From NCBI RefSeq assembly GCF_021155765.1, contig NC_060116.1, positions 4,898,001 through 4,962,000 on the forward strand: a stretch of 64,000 nt of DNA. Reading direction: 5' to 3'. The notes under the pieces were generated by a model. That model was given only the letters and a program-made list of their open reading frames with translations, was not told the DNA's origin and did no database searches. The position numbers and the translations under genes were made by a program. This document shows, one piece after another, positions 49,130 to 61,358 of this stretch. The stretch is from Diprion similis (taxonomy: Eukaryota > Arthropoda > Insecta > Hymenoptera > Diprionidae). Position 1 is the stretch's first letter. Each line of letters starts with the position of its first letter.

Positions 49130-50810
49130 CGTTTATTAATCGACCAACTGTTAAGTAATATGTATAGGAGATTGAAAAAATTAATGGAAAAAAAGTCATT
49201 TGGGTACAACTTATAAATTATTCAGTTGTCGCCGTTTCGGTAATAATTTCGTTCAAATGAAATATCGCTTTCAATATTCTAAATGTTATTCTAATATTCT
49301 CAGGTGATTAATTAATCATGAAGATACGAACAAATTTACATTCGTACATTACTATCGTTAACTTTTTGTTCAACAAAATATATACGTACATGATATATTT
49401 ACCGTTTGGACAAATGCTTTGGCTGACCCACCTTATTGATTACATATTTTGGCAGCTTTTATCATAAATCATTTATGCACAATAAATTATATCCAAAGCA
49501 CACGCTTAACCTGTTTGTTCTCGTCCTAGCGATCGTCGAGGGAATTGCGTTGTACCTGCGGATATTATTCGATGACCGATATTTTTTCAAGGAGAAAAGA
49601 AGCGAAAGAAATGAGAATTTAATCACACGACGTACGAGGATCGGTGTATAAACGATGTGTCGGCCAATTACCGTGGGTTTCAATTAATCGCAAAATATTA
49701 CTTTCTCTGCATAGATTTTGCGGAGACGAATTCGAAGAAAAAGAGCAAAGTTTTAAAAAAAAGAGAGAAGACCAACAGAGTTTTTTTAGTAATGTCGTAT
49801 AAACTGCGAGAGTATAAGATATTGAAAAAGCCGTTATTGCTTTACAATTATACGTAATTGGCGTCATATTTTTTTACCTTAAGAAAGAACGAAGTGTTGG
49901 TATAACTGTAAAATTTGTGAGTTAACAAAGAACGTATTTTAGACACCTGTTTTAAAAAAGCCACGGAGGTATAAGAAATTTGTTTAAAACCTCTTTAAAA
50001 TTGTCTGAAAATTTCACCTGCGAGTCTTACGAAAAACTCGATCTCTTTCCTAGTCTGAAATTTCGTCACCCAGTTTTAGAGGTGAGTTTAATCGTTTTCA
50101 TATGTACAGTTTTAACAAAAATTGAAAAATATTTTGCTGGATACTTTTTCGAATATGAATATACTGTTTTGGCCCAACGCCACGCGAACTTTCCAATTAC
50201 GAATCGATCGAAGGAAGGCCGAAAACGTTTCAAGAAACGTAGCAGCACGCCTTATAAACAAACCGCGGAGTGCAGTTGAGGCAAGAGAAATTTCTCTAAT
50301 TGATTGCAGAACCGGAAACGGTTAGCGAATGTAGGTACCAGCCTGGCATTTGCGTCAAATTGTTAGCGGATTTAATAGCGAAGTGCGAAAGCAACGCGAG
50401 TTGTATACAAATGGCAAAACGAGAAACGTTCAAATTAAGAAAGGAAGGAAGAAAGGAAGAAAAAAATAAAGAAAGAAGACTCTCGGGACCCGATTATCGT
50501 GGTATGGTTAAGTTAACCGTTAAAAATAGCCGGCCAGCTTGTCCGAAGAAAGTCTTACGGATGTTTGAGAGTTTTTGAAAGCGAAAGTTACAGAGGCGCC
50601 GGACGACAAAAGTGTTGAGCAATCTACGACCTCGAACACCTACGTCCGACAAACTAATCTTTTGGTACCGGATATTCGATTTTATATAAGAGAAGATTGA
50701 ATGCTGTGAAATTTCCCGACTTAAAATTTTTTAAACGCAGGTAGAAAAATTTTAATACCGATCGTTGATTCAATTCAGATCCTTACGATATGAATTTGGG
50801 TATATAGCAA
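47282..50810. other. AT-rich non-coding stretch
   Basis: No exon could be supported. Open frames are Lys/Asn/Ile-rich and composition-driven. The promoter for the candidate exon at 46981-47281 would lie at the left edge on the minus strand. A 29-nt A run at 49101 is listed separately. Confidence 0.5.
49101..49129. repeat. Poly(A) run, 29 nt
   Basis: An uninterrupted A run flanked by GCGAT and CGTTT. No retroposon body was recognised. Confidence 0.95.
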
Positions 50811-51211
50811 TTGGGGCAGGGTTGAAATTCCGAATTTGAAAAGTTCCGAAAACGCCTAATTCCAAATTTATTTGCTGGTGAAACTTGAAATAAAGAAATC
50901 AAAGTTTCGAATAGTGCGCAACCCAAGGTTCAAAGTTCCGCAAGTGCAAAAATGAGTGAATTAAAAAATGTGAAACATCGAAATTCCGAATGATCGAAGA
51001 TTTTCAGTTCTATAAATTTCCCACCAAGCTCGGTTACCATTTTAATTTTCGGAATCCTGAATTTCGGAACCTTGAGTCGTCGGATTTCCAACCATTCGAA
51101 ACTTTGTTGTTTCGTAAAAGTTCGATTTCCTTACATCAAGTTTCCCCACCAAATAACTCGGAATTAGGCGCTTTCGGAACTTTTCAAATTCGGAATATTC
51201 GCCCCGCCCCA
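50811..51211. repeat. Long imperfect inverted repeat (foldback element or hairpin)
   Basis: The left arm from 50811 (TTGGGGCAGGG, then ATTCCGAATTTGAAAAG, then CGCCTAATTCC) is the reverse complement of the right arm ending at 51211. The core of 37 bp matches in 36 positions (about 50828-50864 against 51160-51196). Weaker pairing continues inward, for example GAAACTTG and AAAGTTTCGAAT on the left against CAAGTTTC and ATTCGAAACTTT on the right. Total length is about 400 bp with no coding capacity. It is a non-autonomous foldback/MITE-like element or a source of a long hairpin RNA. Confidence 0.8.
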
Positions 51212-51654
51212 AATAATTCTTCGACTCATCTGATGAGTAATAAATTCGTATCGCAATAGAGTGAACAATTTGGCAGAAGAATGGTACCTTGTACAACCGC
51301 TGAAGACGGAATGAATGTATATCGCAGATGCCGCGGAGAATGGAAGCACGCGGGAGTCTATTTTCAAACGAAACTGAGTTTAAATTTAAATTTAAACGCT
51401 GTGGATTCGATTGAGCAACGTATAATATATACATCTATACCATACGGACTCATGACACGTACGTGCCTCACAGAGCGAAGGCAGCTCATCGTCTAAGAAG
51501 TACGAACCTAATATTTGAGGAAAATGTCGTTTGTTACAGATATTAAAAAGAATGATATTAGTGTCGTTACAATAACGGTTTGAGTATCGTTCGAATTACA
51601 AGAAAACGTGCCACAAGTAACCATTTATAATGTCATTACAGTTGACAATTGCAC

Positions 51655-52090
51655 CAGATTTTTTGCTTATTCCTTTAGTTTACTGAATTTCTTCAGTTGG
51701 ATTGATTTAAATTAATTCACATAATTCAACTTGATTTTCTTCATTCGGATCAATTTCTTCTATTCAACTTCATTCATTTTAATTCATGAATTTCAATTTT
51801 TTTTCACAATAATTCACGATTATTCATTCTAATTGAATTGAATTCCAAAGAATTTCAATTCATTCTTTTATATCACTTGTTAATTGAAATTGATTTGTTT
51901 TTCTAATTCAACTCAATTTTTGTTCCGCTTTAAACAGATAATTTTGTCACGAATCCAAACTAATTCAAATCAACTCGACTCAATCTTGCATAATTCAGTT
52001 ATTTCTCAGTTAATTCTCATTATTTCAGTTAACTTTTAGTAACTCAATTGATTTTCATTAATTCACAAACATCAATTTGTTGTTTCATGA
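51655..52090. repeat. Degenerate AATTCA/TGAATT-rich tract
   Basis: AATTCA, ATTCAA, TTCATT and their complements recur every 8-20 bp over about 430 bp, with no fixed period. It appears to be an expanded and decayed hexamer-type simple repeat. Confidence 0.65.
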
Positions 52091-54218
52091 CTATAATTGA
52101 AGACGCAAATTTTAGAAACTAAGAAAAAGGTAAGGCTCGATAGTGAAAAAAACAATGTAAAAATCTATGCTGGAAATGGTTTTTCGGTAATCGTTTTTTA
52201 ATTTAAAAATAATAACACTATCGTCAAGTTAATGCGAGTCAACTTTCCGGAACAGTGAATTAGAAATTAGACTTAGATGTGTCTAGCTGGGTATGAAATA
52301 CGTGTGTGCATTACTGCGCCCATTTGAAAGTTATAGAGTTCACATTTCTCTCTCCCTCCACATCTTCCTCTCTACGTTTCACGGGGAACTTTCAACGAGG
52401 GACGAAATTTAACGCAGGGATTCCCCGCGCCGAGTCAACGAATAATTTTCTATAAATAACAATGTGATTCCTAAATATTTTCGCGCCAGCTTCGCCGCCT
52501 TTGTGCAGCGCGCGGCCACGAGACTTAACGCGATGCGTTTTTTCACAGAAATACTGCCGCGTGTGCATCTACGAATAATGAAATGAAAACAAGAACCAAA
52601 TGCGTCAAGAAAATTTAGATTTAATCATTTCACGTGATTGTCGTCTTGTTATCAAGTTTGGAAATCGGTTTATCACTCTGAGAATCCGTTCTGTGCGTTG
52701 AACGATGATTTAAAATGAAATTCTTTAAAAGTTATACTCAAAAATTTGAAAACAAATTATCAGTCAGCTTAAATATCTTTCAAAATTTGACCAATGCGTG
52801 ACATAAATTTCTGTGTAAGGGAACAATGTCTAGTCTTTTCAAAATACGGTGAATTTAATTTTATTGAGAATTTTGACAATCCAGTTTTTCGACGATGATG
52901 AACGATAAGAAAATTTTCACCTTCGGGCCAATAACTCACGAAAATAAATTTATTTTTTATTATTATTCACACGAAGGTTTGTTTTGATACGTATTTCTGC
53001 TTAAAATTGCAGATATACATAAACTGATCATCTCGCATCACGTATTCTCACACAGATTTGCGGTTTTCCACATTTCCATAATCTTTCATTTAAACACCGG
53101 CTGTGGCAAAAATATTACCGTAATTTTTCGCACTTCTTAATCCACAGCATCGTCCGAAACCGATGCCGGTAGTACCGGTTACGAGTTAATGGATATTCCA
53201 GCGTGGCTGCAGAAGTTCCAGAAGAATTTCCAGACTAAAGGCTGGACACCGAGCTTCATTAAGTGACCAATATAAAAAATCTACAATATTGTCATTGGCC
53301 TTTCGTTGAAATTTGAAACCGGCATCGGAATCCCGGTGCAACACGACGAGGAAAGTTGAAAAACGGATTCGAAGAAAAATTCGAAACAGGATGGAGGCAC
53401 ACACTCCAGTTCATCCGATTCACGCATGAGTGTCGTATATACATCGACTTCCGATGAAACGGAGTTTAAAAAATTTCTTTCTCGTCTTTCGAAATGATAA
53501 CAGCCGAGGTACAGGGAAAACCTTCTCGCCTGAAACCTGGTATAAGCGGTGCATGATTTATATAAACGGTGCCGGCTCGGTCTGCATTATATGGGATATT
53601 CCAGCACACTATTATAATGCAAGTTTATGCGCCAAGATACATATAGGCGTGAAACGAACTGGCAGAGGGAAGTTCCGAGGCTGGAGGATGGCTGATCCTT
53701 TATACGGAGGATCTCTCATCTCTTCCGACTTTTGTTGTTATTAGGATCTTGTTGCTGCGAGGAAAAGAAAACTCCTGATTATTGTTACCTATAGTCAAAC
53801 TCCGTTATCTTGTCGTTTGTTTTCTTTTTTTTCTCTCTCTTTCTTTAACTGTTCAAAAATATTGTACTTCGAAGATATTGGCCAATTTCAACGATTCTAT
53901 ATACCTGCGTTTTGAACGTGTTTTATATTTTTCAGGACTATACATATTCCTCCTCCATCATTTTGAAACGTTACAATTGGTCGGACCTTCTAGAAAATTC
54001 CGAACGTGCCCAAATCGGGATGACGATACATATTTCCGTGAAAATAATTACAGGATTTGTATGAAAATAAGAACGAATGTAGAGACCAATGGAAAAGCGC
54101 ACATCCGGGCTGCTGGAAGGTTGGGAAAGTTTTGTGCAGCGTAAGCGGCGAGCTTCGGTCGGACAATAAATCATTGTCGAGCAGAACGGTAATAATAAAA
54201 TCTTATCAATAGTCTGAA
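52091..54218. other. Non-coding stretch with GC-richer patches
   Basis: No exon could be supported. The part at about 52,380-52,560 is GC-richer than its flanks (CGCGCCAGC, GCAGCGCGCGGCC) and might be regulatory, but that is only inference from composition. Confidence 0.4.
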
Positions 54219-54247
54219 GGGGGGAGGGGGGGGGGGGGGGGGGGGGG
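54219..54247. repeat. Poly(G) run
   Basis: A G run with a single A interruption (GGGGGGAGGG...). Such runs are error-prone in assemblies, so the exact length is unreliable. Confidence 0.9.
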
Positions 54248-54489
54248 CGAAGAGGCCGATAAAAACCGGCCAGGAGTTTGAACTCTGCGGGCAGCTTCGA
54301 GTCTACATTCGTACCGAGGTATCGGCTCTGGCCTGGCGGCAATCTTATCGGGGAAACGGTTTTTATCTGACACATAAGTCCCGCAGCCCCGAGAAACGGA
54401 GGACAAAACGCCGCTTGTGCGTGTATAAATGCAGACACGGATCGCGAGAGGAGCCGTCAGGGAGTGCAGGGTTAACAACATTATTTTTT

Positions 54490-54660
54490 TGCCCGCGTCT
54501 GAAAGCCCCCCGCGTTTTCAGGCTGCGCGCGTTACGCCGGCCGCGGCCGCGGCTCGAAGCCGGCCCAACATAACCTAACTTAACCTAACCTAACCTCCAC
54601 CTCGGCGACTCCGCGGCTCCTCCCGCGCTTGAAAATAACTCGCGAGTACAGCGTAGTAGG
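54490..54660. other. CpG-rich island
   Basis: Highly GC- and CpG-rich sequence in an AT-rich setting, including GCGCGCGTTACG and the near-palindromic GGCCGCGGCCGCGG. It holds a TTAGG-like run (54570-54597). It could be a promoter, but no adjoining exon was found on either strand. Confidence 0.6.
54570..54597. repeat. TTAGG-like repeat (TAACCTAACC)
   Basis: Five near-perfect CCTAA units read on the plus strand, the complement of the type seen at 2724-2757. It is an interstitial telomere-like motif inside the CpG-rich island. Confidence 0.8.
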
Positions 54661-55474
54661 TTATACCCACCGGGGCAAGTGAACGAACTGTGTAATGTAT
54701 ACACTGCATGGGACTTTGTATGCGCTGACTCCCAGCGTTGCTACTACTTCAACGTTTTTTCCAACACAATTTTGTCACCGTTTTTTGCCGACGGATGTGA
54801 CGAGGATTTACACAGTAATTTATGCGTCGTGGAAAATTAATCCGAATTGATAATTAACGCCAAGAATACAACGATATCCCTCTACTATGAATGAAAATTA
54901 TTCCAAGTGGCTTTGAATAACACAAGATATATACATATATATATATATATATCAACGATTTGAGAAACGCCTTTCATAATTAGAAACTGCAGGTTGATTG
55001 AACCTTGCCGTTTAAAAATTTTTTTGTAAATAATTTTGGTCCTACATTACTCTCCATACAAAATGAGCTCAAAAATATTCGAAGCTATAAAATGACGAAA
55101 AACAAAACTATTTTTATGTGATAACACGAGCTATGCTTCAATTTGAGCAAGAAGAGAAAATTTTTTTTACAAGAGGCGTAATATCCTGCTCTGTTCGGGA
55201 AATGGCGACTATATTATACTCTTCATCGACGATCAGTTGCAAGCATAGAAGCATTACAGTTATGAGATATCCAACAAATCAATAATTTCCAAAAAGGTCA
55301 AAAATATAAATGACAGTAATATAAAGGTCCTAAAATAGCCACCTAGCAAATACGTGCAGTGATAAAAGGAATAAAAGTCGCTTCATGTTTCATGTTACCC
55401 GGATGCAGGAAAAGCTCAGACCACGTGACCAGCGTTGTTGCATAGATATGCATACATATATGCCTGTAAAACGA

Positions 55475-55545
55475 TCTTTCTCTCTCTCTCTCTCCTCTCT
55501 CTCTGTTTCGGCTCTGACTCCCTACGCATTACCCGCAATTATACA

Positions 55546-55577
<32 letters not shown>
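55475..55577. repeat. (TC)n and (TA)n microsatellites
   Basis: A TC run at about 55475-55504 and a TA run at 55551-55577, 46 bp apart. Frames across them are composition-driven. Confidence 0.9.
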
Positions 55578-55580
<3 letters not shown>

Positions 55581-55901
55581 TATATATCCATACTCGTATA
55601 ACGCATGTATCATATGCTTACATCCTTCGTCGTAGAAAGTCCGCGGCCTTTGTCTCTTTGCGCCGAGACGAGCGCATACGCTGCGTATATCCTGCAGGTA
55701 TATATCTATACAACCGTCCATCCGCCATCATACACTGCGTGTGTGTGTGCACGTATGTGTACATAATACACCTTATACCTTTGCCCTCGCGACTCTCCAT
55801 CTTTTCTTAAACCCCCACCTCGCCGATGATATCACACGTATGCATCTTCAGCAGTACCTGCATGCACCAACATCACATACACGCGAACATTGCGTACGAC
55901 A

Positions 55902-55932
55902 GGGGGAGGGGGGAGGGGGAGGGGGAGGGGGG
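55902..55932. repeat. G-rich (GGGGGA)n tract
   Basis: Five G blocks of five to six G separated by single A. The pattern could form a G-quadruplex on this strand. Confidence 0.85.
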
Positions 55933-58890
55933 AGCTAGACCTCCAGCTCCGATACGAGTATGACGTATCGTGTACGAGTGGCTGTCGATATATTGTAAAA
56001 TTTTCAGTTTCAGAAGAAAATACCTTATTTAAGTAAGATTTCTTTTCAATTTCGAAACATCCCCGAAGAGAGTTACTTTTTGAAAACTCGTTATTATGTG
56101 AGCACGGAGAAAGTTGAAAGAATAGCGTAGAAAGAAGTTCTCGCAAAAATCAACACGGATAAGACGGTGAAATTTGTCGTGATTATATAATTTTTAGTTG
56201 CAGCTATTACACAAAACGTCAAAGGTCTGCAGTGAATCATAAAATGCAAAGTTTTCCATCCGATACCCGGAAGCACTTTTACTTTGAGAGTGAATCTCAC
56301 AACTGCATAGGTATAATGTAGGTATTATACGTGCGAAAGGCGACGGCTCGAGGATCCTGACCTTTCTGGTTACCTGATCACGACGCAAAAATTCTCTGCA
56401 GTGCAGCTAGTGAGACGCAATTCTGCAACGAAGTGAGCGTTGCAAAACGTCGGCGAACAGGCTTATACTCTCCATTTTCGAATAATTTTTAAACTTAAAG
56501 CAAACTCGCGGATTATTACAAGTAGGTACAGTCGCGTGTAATTCGACACTCTATGCAAAACAGCCAAATCGGTAATTTGGTGGATCTTGATATGACTAGT
56601 CTTATAACTTTCCGCTTCATTGATTACATTTCATTAATTTATATGACATGAGTCATTTGAAACACGAAGAATTACCATTTGCCTTTGTTAAAATCAGAAA
56701 CTTAGGTTATGTGGTGATAAAATGGCGCCGACAACCAAGCTCTGACGTCGCAAGGACATCTTCCAATAAATCATTCGAGAGTTAAGTTTTCAATTTTTAT
56801 TCAAGTTTTTTCATTTAAATCACTTACGAACTGCGCAAGATCCAAAATTCAGTCAGTTATAAACCACGAAAAGCCTCGCCGATTCGTACCAAACTCATTC
56901 AAAATATTTCGTTCGTTTTTAAGTCACAGTCAACCAGAGTCACATCCGAATCTCCAGACCTGAAAACGTCAAGGTTTTAACTTTTCATTTTTCGGTGTGA
57001 TTATAACAACATTAATAACTTTACATGTTATTCTTTTTTTCGCAAAAAGTAACGGGAATTTTAAAAAATTAAGGAGACGCGAACGAAAGAATAAGTGTAA
57101 GACGTAAAATTGCTTCTTCACACCGGCGCACAGGATGTCCGTGAAAAATTGAGCCCCGAAGCGTGGTACCGGTGTTCTTGAAAAAACGGTGCGATGCCGC
57201 AGCAGCGAGCGAAGGAATTCGCGTGTGCGAAAAGTTCCACAAAATTTTCTCCCTCCTCTTTACTCTCGACTTCGGCGTAATACTAGGTGACGACATTTGT
57301 GTCCAAATAAAATTCCTCGATAAAAAGTTGAGAATTCCCCATAATATTTGGCAGTTTTTATAATGAAAAGCTCAAGAAATTGTGCACCTTTAATAGATAA
57401 ATTTGGATCTAAGAACACACAAATAATTAGAAACTGAACAATACTATTTCCGAAAGTTTGAAAACAATTTATAAGAAAAGTACGTTTTTTCCTGCATTCC
57501 ATCATAATTCCCTCACTTTTTCCTACCCATGAAATTCCCTGACTAATCCCGGTCTGTCGCCACCCTGGAATAACGTTTCGCATATTCCTGGGCGATTCTG
57601 CACCCGGTGTAATGTGCATACCTGCATTGTTGTGCGTTATATTCTTCGCCGGGTGTAATTCCAGACCGAGAGCAGGATACACGCCACAATGTATATTACA
57701 TAGGTAGCCGGCAACCACATAAGACAGCTTTGAGGTCTACCTCGGAAGACACCATCGTCGTATTTATATCTCTGATAGGAAGGGTGAGAAGGTATAAGGT
57801 ATTATTTTTCGCGGGCGAATAGAGGGATAAAAACTGTACAAGTCTCATTCACGCCTCTTGTAGAGAGGAGTTCCTCGATTTTGGACAAGCGATAAAGTGC
57901 CAGGACTTTGATTTGTCTGTAATACTTACACAGTCTTGAGGTGTAACAAGTTTTCAATAGCCTCAAAATTTTATACCGTTAAGCTGAATAGTGTGTAAAA
58001 ATTTTTTGTTTCGTTTTCTTGGCGAAACTTTTGCATTGACATTTTTAACAGTTATTACAGATTAAAATAATTGCGATGCATATTATTTTTTATATGAAAA
58101 TTTGTGATGTTTCTAAATGTGAGATTCATTTTTAAACGGATTTCTTGCACCAACAGAAAAACATCTCTGTTCTGGCTTTCTGACGGAAAAAAGTTACTTC
58201 CATGATTCAATTTTTGAAAAGTTAGGAACTGTTCCTTTACAAAATCATGTTGATTTTCCATGGTGATGGAGTTGAATTTGTACAAAATTTGTTATTATAC
58301 ATACATCCGCAAATACAAATTATAAGCTATTCCACGATCATTCCACCTTAAAAATCTGAGGTCCTTATGTACAGAAAAATTTCCAATTTATTACGATGGA
58401 ATCTTGAGATTAATTTTTTTTGTTCACGGAAGCCTCGTGCTTTAAATACAAGGAAGGAAATTTGGTGGCTAAAATAAATCGACTGTTTTTTTTCAACTGT
58501 TAGAACCGCAGGTATAATTATTGAAGAATATTCACATCTCACGATCAGTATAATCTGATAATCGATTTTGTTGTGAAGTTAATAAAGTTTTCGCCACTAA
58601 AGATACGTTTAAATACGAATATTTATCAAAAAATTGAGGATCGAAGCAAGACTTGTAATTTTGAACTGTTTGACGTTCGGATTTCGCTTGGATCCGAATC
58701 AAATCCGTAAAAATTTAAAGAAAGAAAAAACGAAATGTCCGACGAGAACATCGATTTCCAAGAGCGACTTTCCAGCTTTATATCCAAGAAGGATATCCTT
58801 TCGCGAGGATAAATTTCTTGCTGTTCACCACGAGCGTTAGTTTTTCTTATGATAAGGGAGAACCGAAAATATCGCCTCGAGATGATATTC
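55933..58890. other. Non-coding stretch
   Basis: No exon could be supported on either strand. Minus-strand open frames near 57.1-57.7 kb lack splice sites in phase and recognisable motifs. Confidence 0.45.
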
Positions 58891-58894
58891 TCAA

Positions 58895-59280
58895 ATGACG
58901 TCGATCCGCAAAGATTCCCGGCGTTGTATCGCCGGGAGTAATTCTCGCCAAGGTGAATCCTTGCCGATCATGGATCGGTCCCCAGTCGAGGATCGAGCGA
59001 ACCGGGTTCCACGGCGAGAGCTAAATCGTTTCGAATGCACCGCGATCGAACGGCTCGAGAAGGCGAGGAGGGACTTATATAAGAAAGCAAGATGGCGACC
59101 GGTTGTCCCTGAGCCCGGACCGCCGTTTATTTGCCCATTTTTATTTATTTTCCCGACCCGCCAAAAAAGTAACCGCGCGTATAAAGCCGGCATGCCGGTT
59201 TGCCGCTTCCCTCGCTATTTGCCCCGCAGACCTCTCGCCAGATGCACGCGGTATATAATCCGCGAAAATCCTCTTTAAGC
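58895..59280. other. GC-rich island with TATA-like motifs
   Basis: About 390 bp of GC-rich sequence that stays open in one frame on each strand because of composition. It contains a hairpin (CCCGGCG, loop TTGTAT, CGCCGGG at 58917-58936), TATATAAG at 59076-59083, GATGGCGACC at 59091, TATAAAG at 59180-59186 and the 12-bp palindrome CCGGCATGCCGG at 59187-59198. It may be a promoter or conserved regulatory element, but no exon was tied to it. Confidence 0.45.
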
Positions 59281-60269
59281 TACGTTTATTGCACGGTCTT
59301 ATCGCTACTTTTTCTCTTTCTAAGTATTCACAGCTTTGCCGGTGTAGTTTCTGCTTTATTGTTCGGTATTTGTATCGTCATCTTTCTATCAGTTTATTTA
59401 TTATACATTCTGCCTATCTAAACAAAGGATTCTACTCTCGTACATACATAATCTAAACTGTATAATCGAACGACAACATATTTTTCAATATGAGTAAATA
59501 TTATCACATTTTATTTATACGTCGAATAAAATTTTTTCTTAAAACCGCATATCCACGTAACTCCTAGATTTTACCAAATAATTCTGATTTATTTGACTTG
59601 AAAAAAACTTGATTGAATCTACGGAGGCCTTTAATAATTTCTGCGAATAGGCAAATTCCATCAAATTTATTCCATTTCATGAATTATTCTAGTATGTATG
59701 CAATATATGTATAGTAGAAAGTAAACTAAATTGTTAATTCCATTCAATTCAGCAATGTGACACCAATGTATCACATATACTATACGTAAGTTGAAAAATC
59801 TTTTTGGTTTTGAGTAATAAATTTATAATGAGAAATATTCACTTATTCCATTTCAAAGTTTCAAACAAAACATAAGATTTTTCATCACGCTATATATATT
59901 TTTTATTAATTTTCAAACCAATTATCATTTATATGTAATATATTGTAATATATTTATTATTTATTTAAATTCAAATTTTGTCGCGTTTCCCAGTTAATAA
60001 AAATTGTTTTTTTTTCTTCTGCTTAATAAATATAAATAAATATATTCCAAACGACGCCGCTTTGAAAGAGATTCCAACAAGGTAAAATGAAATTCACACC
60101 AACTCTGCGAGCGGCGTCTGAATATCATGTAGCATGTCCGCCTGTTGTTTGCTCTAGAATGTGAATTTGCTCATGACATATGCTTTTAAAACCGTGAGCC
60201 GGGGCAAACGAACAACGGGGTCGATACACATATATTTGCTTTGGGTGTCATCATCCGTTCGTGTACAAA

Positions 60270-60498
60270 GTACACACGGAGCCAGTGATTCTCGCATGGT
60301 TAATTTATCGGCCGAGTCGTTTACGTTGGCAACGCTACCGCTGCGCCGGCTGGGTGCAAACTGATCTAAATTTTATTGGGTTCTGCTATGCTTACGTAGA
60401 TTGAACACGAAGTTTAGTTTCGCCACCTACCGACGGTGGCGCTGCGAGCGAATCCAGCGTTGCCAACGTAATACGCGAATCACTGTCACCGTGTGTAC
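60270..60498. repeat. MITE-like inverted-repeat element (~229 bp)
   Basis: The ends GTACACACGG (60270-60279) and CCGTGTGTAC (60489-60498) are perfect inverted repeats. Inside them, CAGTGATTCTCGC faces GCGAATCACTG (60475-60485). The 14-mer ACGTTGGCAACGCT (60323-60336) pairs exactly with 60456-60469. A further hairpin, CGCCACC (60421-60427) with GGTGGCG (60435-60441), lies within. There is no coding capacity, and a target-site duplication was not recognised. Confidence 0.75.
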
Positions 60499-61327
60499 CT
60501 ACGAGTACATAGATCGAAAAAATGAAAGAAAAAAGCAGACATTATTCCCGGAGTAACTTAATACCGCGTAGATATCGGACGCTCCGCGGATGCACGTACG
60601 AGTATTACACACACCCGCATCTTCGGTGAGATTACTTCAAAGCCTGCAGCCTCCAGTGCCAGCTCCTATCGGTCAAAGGCACCGATTGACAAGCAACTTC
60701 GGATAATTCAACGTGGATGTTAACGACGTGCCTCGACTCGTTTATTCTGTCACACCTTGCGACACCCCCTCGATACGTTTAATTACCCAAAAATTGATCC
60801 TCGCACGCTTAACGCGGCAGCTTCGACGTATTTTTAAAGTTCTCCGCACGTGTCTCACGATGCCCAACTAATTGTAAGCACAGCCGTGAATCGCGTCGGG
60901 TTTCAAAATCTTTCCACAATCTTGTAGGTGCGTACCTTATGTACCAGAGTCCCGGGGACTCTACCATATACGTGCAGCAGCTGCGCTCATCTACACCAAA
61001 GTTCACGGGATCTTCAGACACCTGAAGCTGACCGGTTTTTGGCCGCCTGCATTACCGACGGTCGGTACATTTCACCCCGTCGTTAGGTATAGGCTGATGT
61101 TGTACGGAATTCAGTTGGATTGTCATTGCCCTATCAGTGCCGCATGAATATTTATGACCTTCGAGATTATCTGCATCTGAACAAAACGAACTTCACCGAG
61201 CCATAATCACTTTTTTCTTCCTTGTTTGATTAACTCAGTGGCGACAACTTTTTCTTTTCTTTCTTTTTATTAAGTTGGACGCAAATTTCGTTTTTTACTG
61301 CATTCATACTTATTAGCGAGCTGTAAG

Positions 61328-61351
<24 letters not shown>
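61328..61351. repeat. Poly(T) run, 24 nt
   Basis: An uninterrupted T run after GTAAG. Confidence 0.95.

Positions 61352-61358
<7 letters not shown>

Noticed and set aside
58891..59278. Open frames of 100 and 127 codons on opposite strands
   Set aside because: Both strands stay open because the patch is GC-rich. Neither has a start context, splice sites or a domain.
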